Below, piece by piece: positions 6,294-8,312 of a stretch of DNA of 8,312 nt. Under the pieces are notes generated by a model that had not been told where the DNA came from, did not search any database, and saw only the letters and a list, made by a program, of their open reading frames with translations. Source of the DNA: Polyangiaceae bacterium. Its GTDB lineage: Bacteria; Myxococcota; Polyangia; Polyangiales; Polyangiaceae. The position numbers and the translations under genes are program-made. The stretch is taken from contig JAICTU010000415.1 of assembly GCA_025936205.1 (NCBI GenBank), positions 1-8,312 on the forward strand. Reading direction: 5' to 3'. Positions within the stretch are counted from its first letter, which is position 1. Every line of letters starts with the position of its first letter.

Positions 6294-6381
6294 CGGTGAG
6301 CCGTGGCCGTATTTGGTTCGAGTCATTTGAAAAGCCCTGGCGAGGCGCGACTCGTTTCAACTTCGACTCATGAGCCTGATG

Positions 6382-6399
6382 GTCTGAAGACCTTCAGAC
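6382..6399. repeat. 18-base palindrome in the pnp leader
   Basis: GTCTGAAG (6382-6389) and CTTCAGAC (6392-6399) are perfect inverted copies separated by AC. As RNA they form a 7-bp stem with a 4-base loop; as DNA they could be an operator. The first arm also overlaps a shorter inverted pair, GGTCT/AGACC. Confidence 0.5.
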
Positions 6400-6506
6400 T
6401 TGGGAACCGGGGCTGAAGCGCGCGCCTCCTACCCAGGCGTCACGCCGTCTTTGGACGGCTTCCCGCAAGGAAGCGCACCCGATGGGGAGCGCAACCCAAC
6501 AGGGAA

Positions 6507-6512
6507 AAGGAG
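6507..6512 (+). promoter_or_regulatory. Ribosome binding site of pnp
   Basis: AAGGAG is 6 bases before the ATG at 6519. This is a strong match at good spacing and fixes the pnp start. It lies 15 bases past the last leader hairpin. Confidence 0.8.
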
Positions 6513-6518
6513 CGCAGC

Positions 6519-8312
6519 ATGTTTGTTCGAGAATCCTTGATGGTGGGCGGCAAGACGCTCACGATCGAAACGGGCCGGCTGGCTAAACAAGCCAGCGGCG
6601 CCGTGCTAGTGACCTATGGGGAGAGTGTCGTGCTGGTCACGGCCGTCTCCACCGAAGAGCGGCCGGGTTTGGATTTCTTCCCGCTCACCTGTGAGTACCT
6701 CGAGAAGACGTACGCCGCCGGTAAGATCCCGGGCGGATTCTTCAAGCGTGAAGGGCGGCAGCGCGACACGGAGGTGCTGACAGCGCGGCTCATCGATCGT
6801 CCGTTGCGTCCGCTTTTCCCGGAAGGGTTCAAGAAGGACACGCAGGTCATCGCCACGGTGATGAGCTCCGATCGGTCCAATCCGACGGACGTGCTCGCCA
6901 TGATCGGCGCCAGCGCCGCAGTGCACCTGTCCGACATCCCATGGGATGGGCCGCTCGCCGGCGTTCGCGTGGCTTCGCTCGAGGGAGAGCTGATCGCTTA
7001 TCCAACCTTTGAGCAACTCGCGAAGGCCGACCTCGATCTGATGGTCGCCGTGTCGAAGGACGCCATCGTGATGGTCGAAGGCGGCGCCGCCGAGGCCAGC
7101 GAAGCGGATGTCATCGACGCGCTGATGTTCGCCCACGAAGAGGGCAAGAAAGTTATCGGGCTGCTCGAGAAGATGCGCGCCGCGGTGGGCAAGCCCAAGG
7201 CAGCCTTCACCGTCCCCAAGCTGGATTCGACCATCGCTCAGAACGTCGCCACGCTGGTCGATGCGAAGATCCAGCAGGCGTGCGTGATCAAGGACAAGAA
7301 GGCGCGCTACGCGGCTTATTCCGAGGCCAAGAAGAGCCTGTACGAGACCTTGAAGGGCCAGCTCGGCGACGAGGCCTTTTTGAAGTCCGAGGGCCTGATC
7401 AAGGCTGAGTTTGAAGAGCGCAAGTACCACGTGGTGCGTAGCCTGGTGCTCGACACCAAGCGCCGCATCGACGGCCGCGACTCGACCACGATCCGTCCGA
7501 TCATGTGCGAGGCGGGGCTCCTGCCGCGCACGCACGGCTCGGCGCTGTTCCAGCGCGGTGAGACGCAAGCCATCGTCACCACGACGCTGGGCACCGCCAC
7601 CGACGAGCAGAAGATCGATGCGCTCACGGGAGAGTCGTGGAAGCGCTTCATGCTGCACTACAACTTCCCACCGTTCTCGACCGGTGAAACAAAGCCGCTG
7701 CGTGGCCCGGGCCGGCGCGAGATCGGCCACGGCGCTCTGGCAGAGCGCGCGATCGCGCGCATGCTGCCGTCCCACGAGGATTTCCCGTACACGATCCGTA
7801 TCGTGAGCGAGATCCTGGAATCGAACGGCTCCAGCTCGATGGCGAGCGTGTGCGGCGGCACCTTGAGCCTGATGGACTGCGGCGTACCGGTCAAAGCCCC
7901 GGTCGCCGGCATCGCCATGGGCCTGATCAAGGAAGGCGAGCGCATGGCGATCCTCAGCGACATTCTGGGTGATGAGGATCACCTGGGCGACATGGACTTC
8001 AAGGTCTGTGGCACCGATCGCGGCGTTACCGCCATCCAGATGGACATCAAGATCGCGGGCCTGTCGCGCGCGATCCTGGAGCGCGCGCTCGACCAGGCGC
8101 GCGAGGGCCGCCTGCACATCCTGCGCTGCATGCGCGAGACGTTGCCGGTAGCGCGACCCGAGCTGAGCAAGTGGGCCCCGCGCATCACCACGCTGACGGT
8201 CAAGCCCGACCAGATCCGAATCATCATCGGTTCCGGTGGCAAGACGATCAAGGGCATCACCGAGCAGACCGGTTGCGCCATCAACATCGAAGATGACGGG
8301 ACCGTCTCGATC
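6519..8312 (+). CDS. pnp: Polyribonucleotide nucleotidyltransferase (PNPase), partial at the right edge
   Basis: 598 codons are present of about 700 expected. PNPase degrades RNA from the 3' end with phosphate, releasing nucleoside diphosphates; it forms a trimeric ring and is often part of the degradosome. The first RNase-PH-like core spans about 10-215 and carries [11 protein letters not shown] with FFKR at 74-77, the RNA-gripping loop (FFRR in E. coli). An all-helical linker follows at about 230-310. The second, catalytic core runs from IDGRD at 317 to about 545; it contains the phosphate-binding SSS (438-440) within [14 protein letters not shown] and the metal/catalytic set D487, D493 and K495 in DHLGDMDFK. 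The KH domain has begun, with its GSGG loop at 571-574. The rest of KH and the S1 domain lie outside the window. All visible catalytic residues are intact. The gene pairs with rpsO as in most bacteria, separated by 365 bases that include the rpsO terminator. Confidence 0.98.
   Translation, partial: MFVRESLMVGGKTLTIETGRLAKQASGAVLVTYGESVVLVTAVSTEERPGLDFFPLTCEYLEKTYAAGKIPGGFFKREGRQRDTEVLTARLIDRPLRPLFPEGFKKDTQVIATVMSSDRSNPTDVLAMIGASAAVHLSDIPWDGPLAGVRVASLEGELIAYPTFEQLAKADLDLMVAVSKDAIVMVEGGAAEASEADVIDALMFAHEEGKKVIGLLEKMRAAVGKPKAAFTVPKLDSTIAQNVATLVDAKIQQACVIKDKKARYAAYSEAKKSLYETLKGQLGDEAFLKSEGLIKAEFEERKYHVVRSLVLDTKRRIDGRDSTTIRPIMCEAGLLPRTHGSALFQRGETQAIVTTTLGTATDEQKIDALTGESWKRFMLHYNFPPFSTGETKPLRGPGRREIGHGALAERAIARMLPSHEDFPYTIRIVSEILESNGSSSMASVCGGTLSLMDCGVPVKAPVAGIAMGLIKEGERMAILSDILGDEDHLGDMDFKVCGTDRGVTAIQMDIKIAGLSRAILERALDQAREGRLHILRCMRETLPVARPELSKWAPRITTLTVKPDQIRIIIGSGGKTIKGITEQTGCAINIEDDGTVSI

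Larger units (their letters stand above)
6230..6518 (+). promoter_or_regulatory. Structured noncoding leader of pnp
   Basis: No protein-coding signal is visible. The region holds, in order: TGCGGG/CCCGCA hairpin (6253-6268); GGCTC/GAGCC (6288-6302); CGAGTC (6319-6324) with GACTCG (6349-6354); TTGAAA (6327-6332) with TTTCAA (6355-6360); an 18-base palindrome (6382-6399); GCCGTC/GACGGC (6444-6459); GCTTCC/GGAAGC (6458-6474); and GCGC-A-CCC/GGG-A-GCGC (6473-6492). In E. coli the pnp leader is a stem cut by RNase III and then used for PNPase autoregulation. A similar role here is inference. I could not assign a promoter for pnp in this stretch. Confidence 0.5.

Noticed and set aside
6316..6326. 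GGTTCGAGTC, which resembles a tRNA T-loop or an attachment-site core
   Set aside because: The flanking bases do not form a T-stem and no acceptor, D or anticodon arms fit around it. No integrase or direct repeat is present.
6606..8117. Minus-strand open frame of 503 codons
   Set aside because: It is antisense to pnp, whose catalytic motifs are all intact. The antisense product (Arg, His, Asp and Leu rich) is typical of the complement of GC-biased codons.

Overview
The window is GC-rich chromosomal DNA from a Gram-negative bacterium, most likely a member of Myxococcota or a related former deltaproteobacterial lineage. This rests on overall base composition, the style of the RpoN, RapZ, S15 and PNPase proteins, and a large PQQ-type beta-propeller protein next to rpoN. 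It is an inference from protein character, not a phylogenetic placement.

Layout: (1) Positions 1-2195, minus strand: a long reading frame, cut by the left edge, for a protein with an unrecognised N-terminal half and a C-terminal PQQ-like beta-propeller with about eight repeats. (2) Positions 2196-2665: a divergent intergenic region with candidate promoters in both directions and an inverted repeat. (3) Positions 2666-5830, plus strand: rpoN (sigma-54), hpf (ribosome hibernation factor) and rapZ (P-loop protein, RNase adaptor family). This is the familiar rpoN-hpf-rapZ cluster, but without the PTS-type genes (ptsN, hprK, ptsH) that often accompany it. (4) Positions 5827-6229: rpsO (ribosomal protein S15), with a good sigma-70-type promoter overlapping the rapZ stop codon and a strong intrinsic terminator after it. 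(5) Positions 6230-6518: a hairpin-rich leader. (6) Positions 6519-8312: pnp (polynucleotide phosphorylase), cut by the right edge inside its KH domain.

How the genes work together: sigma-54 directs activator-dependent transcription, HPF stores ribosomes in slow growth, RapZ links cell-envelope or nucleotide-sugar status to RNA turnover in enterobacteria, and S15 and PNPase belong to the translation and RNA-decay machinery. The window therefore joins two separately conserved blocks, rpoN-hpf-rapZ and rpsO-pnp. The genes themselves are ordinary core genes. The unexplained structure is in the spacers: stacked and mutually exclusive hairpins before hpf and before pnp, and a long-range inverted repeat that encloses the rpsO terminator. 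I see no mobile element, CRISPR array, tRNA or rRNA, and no convincing new multi-gene system.
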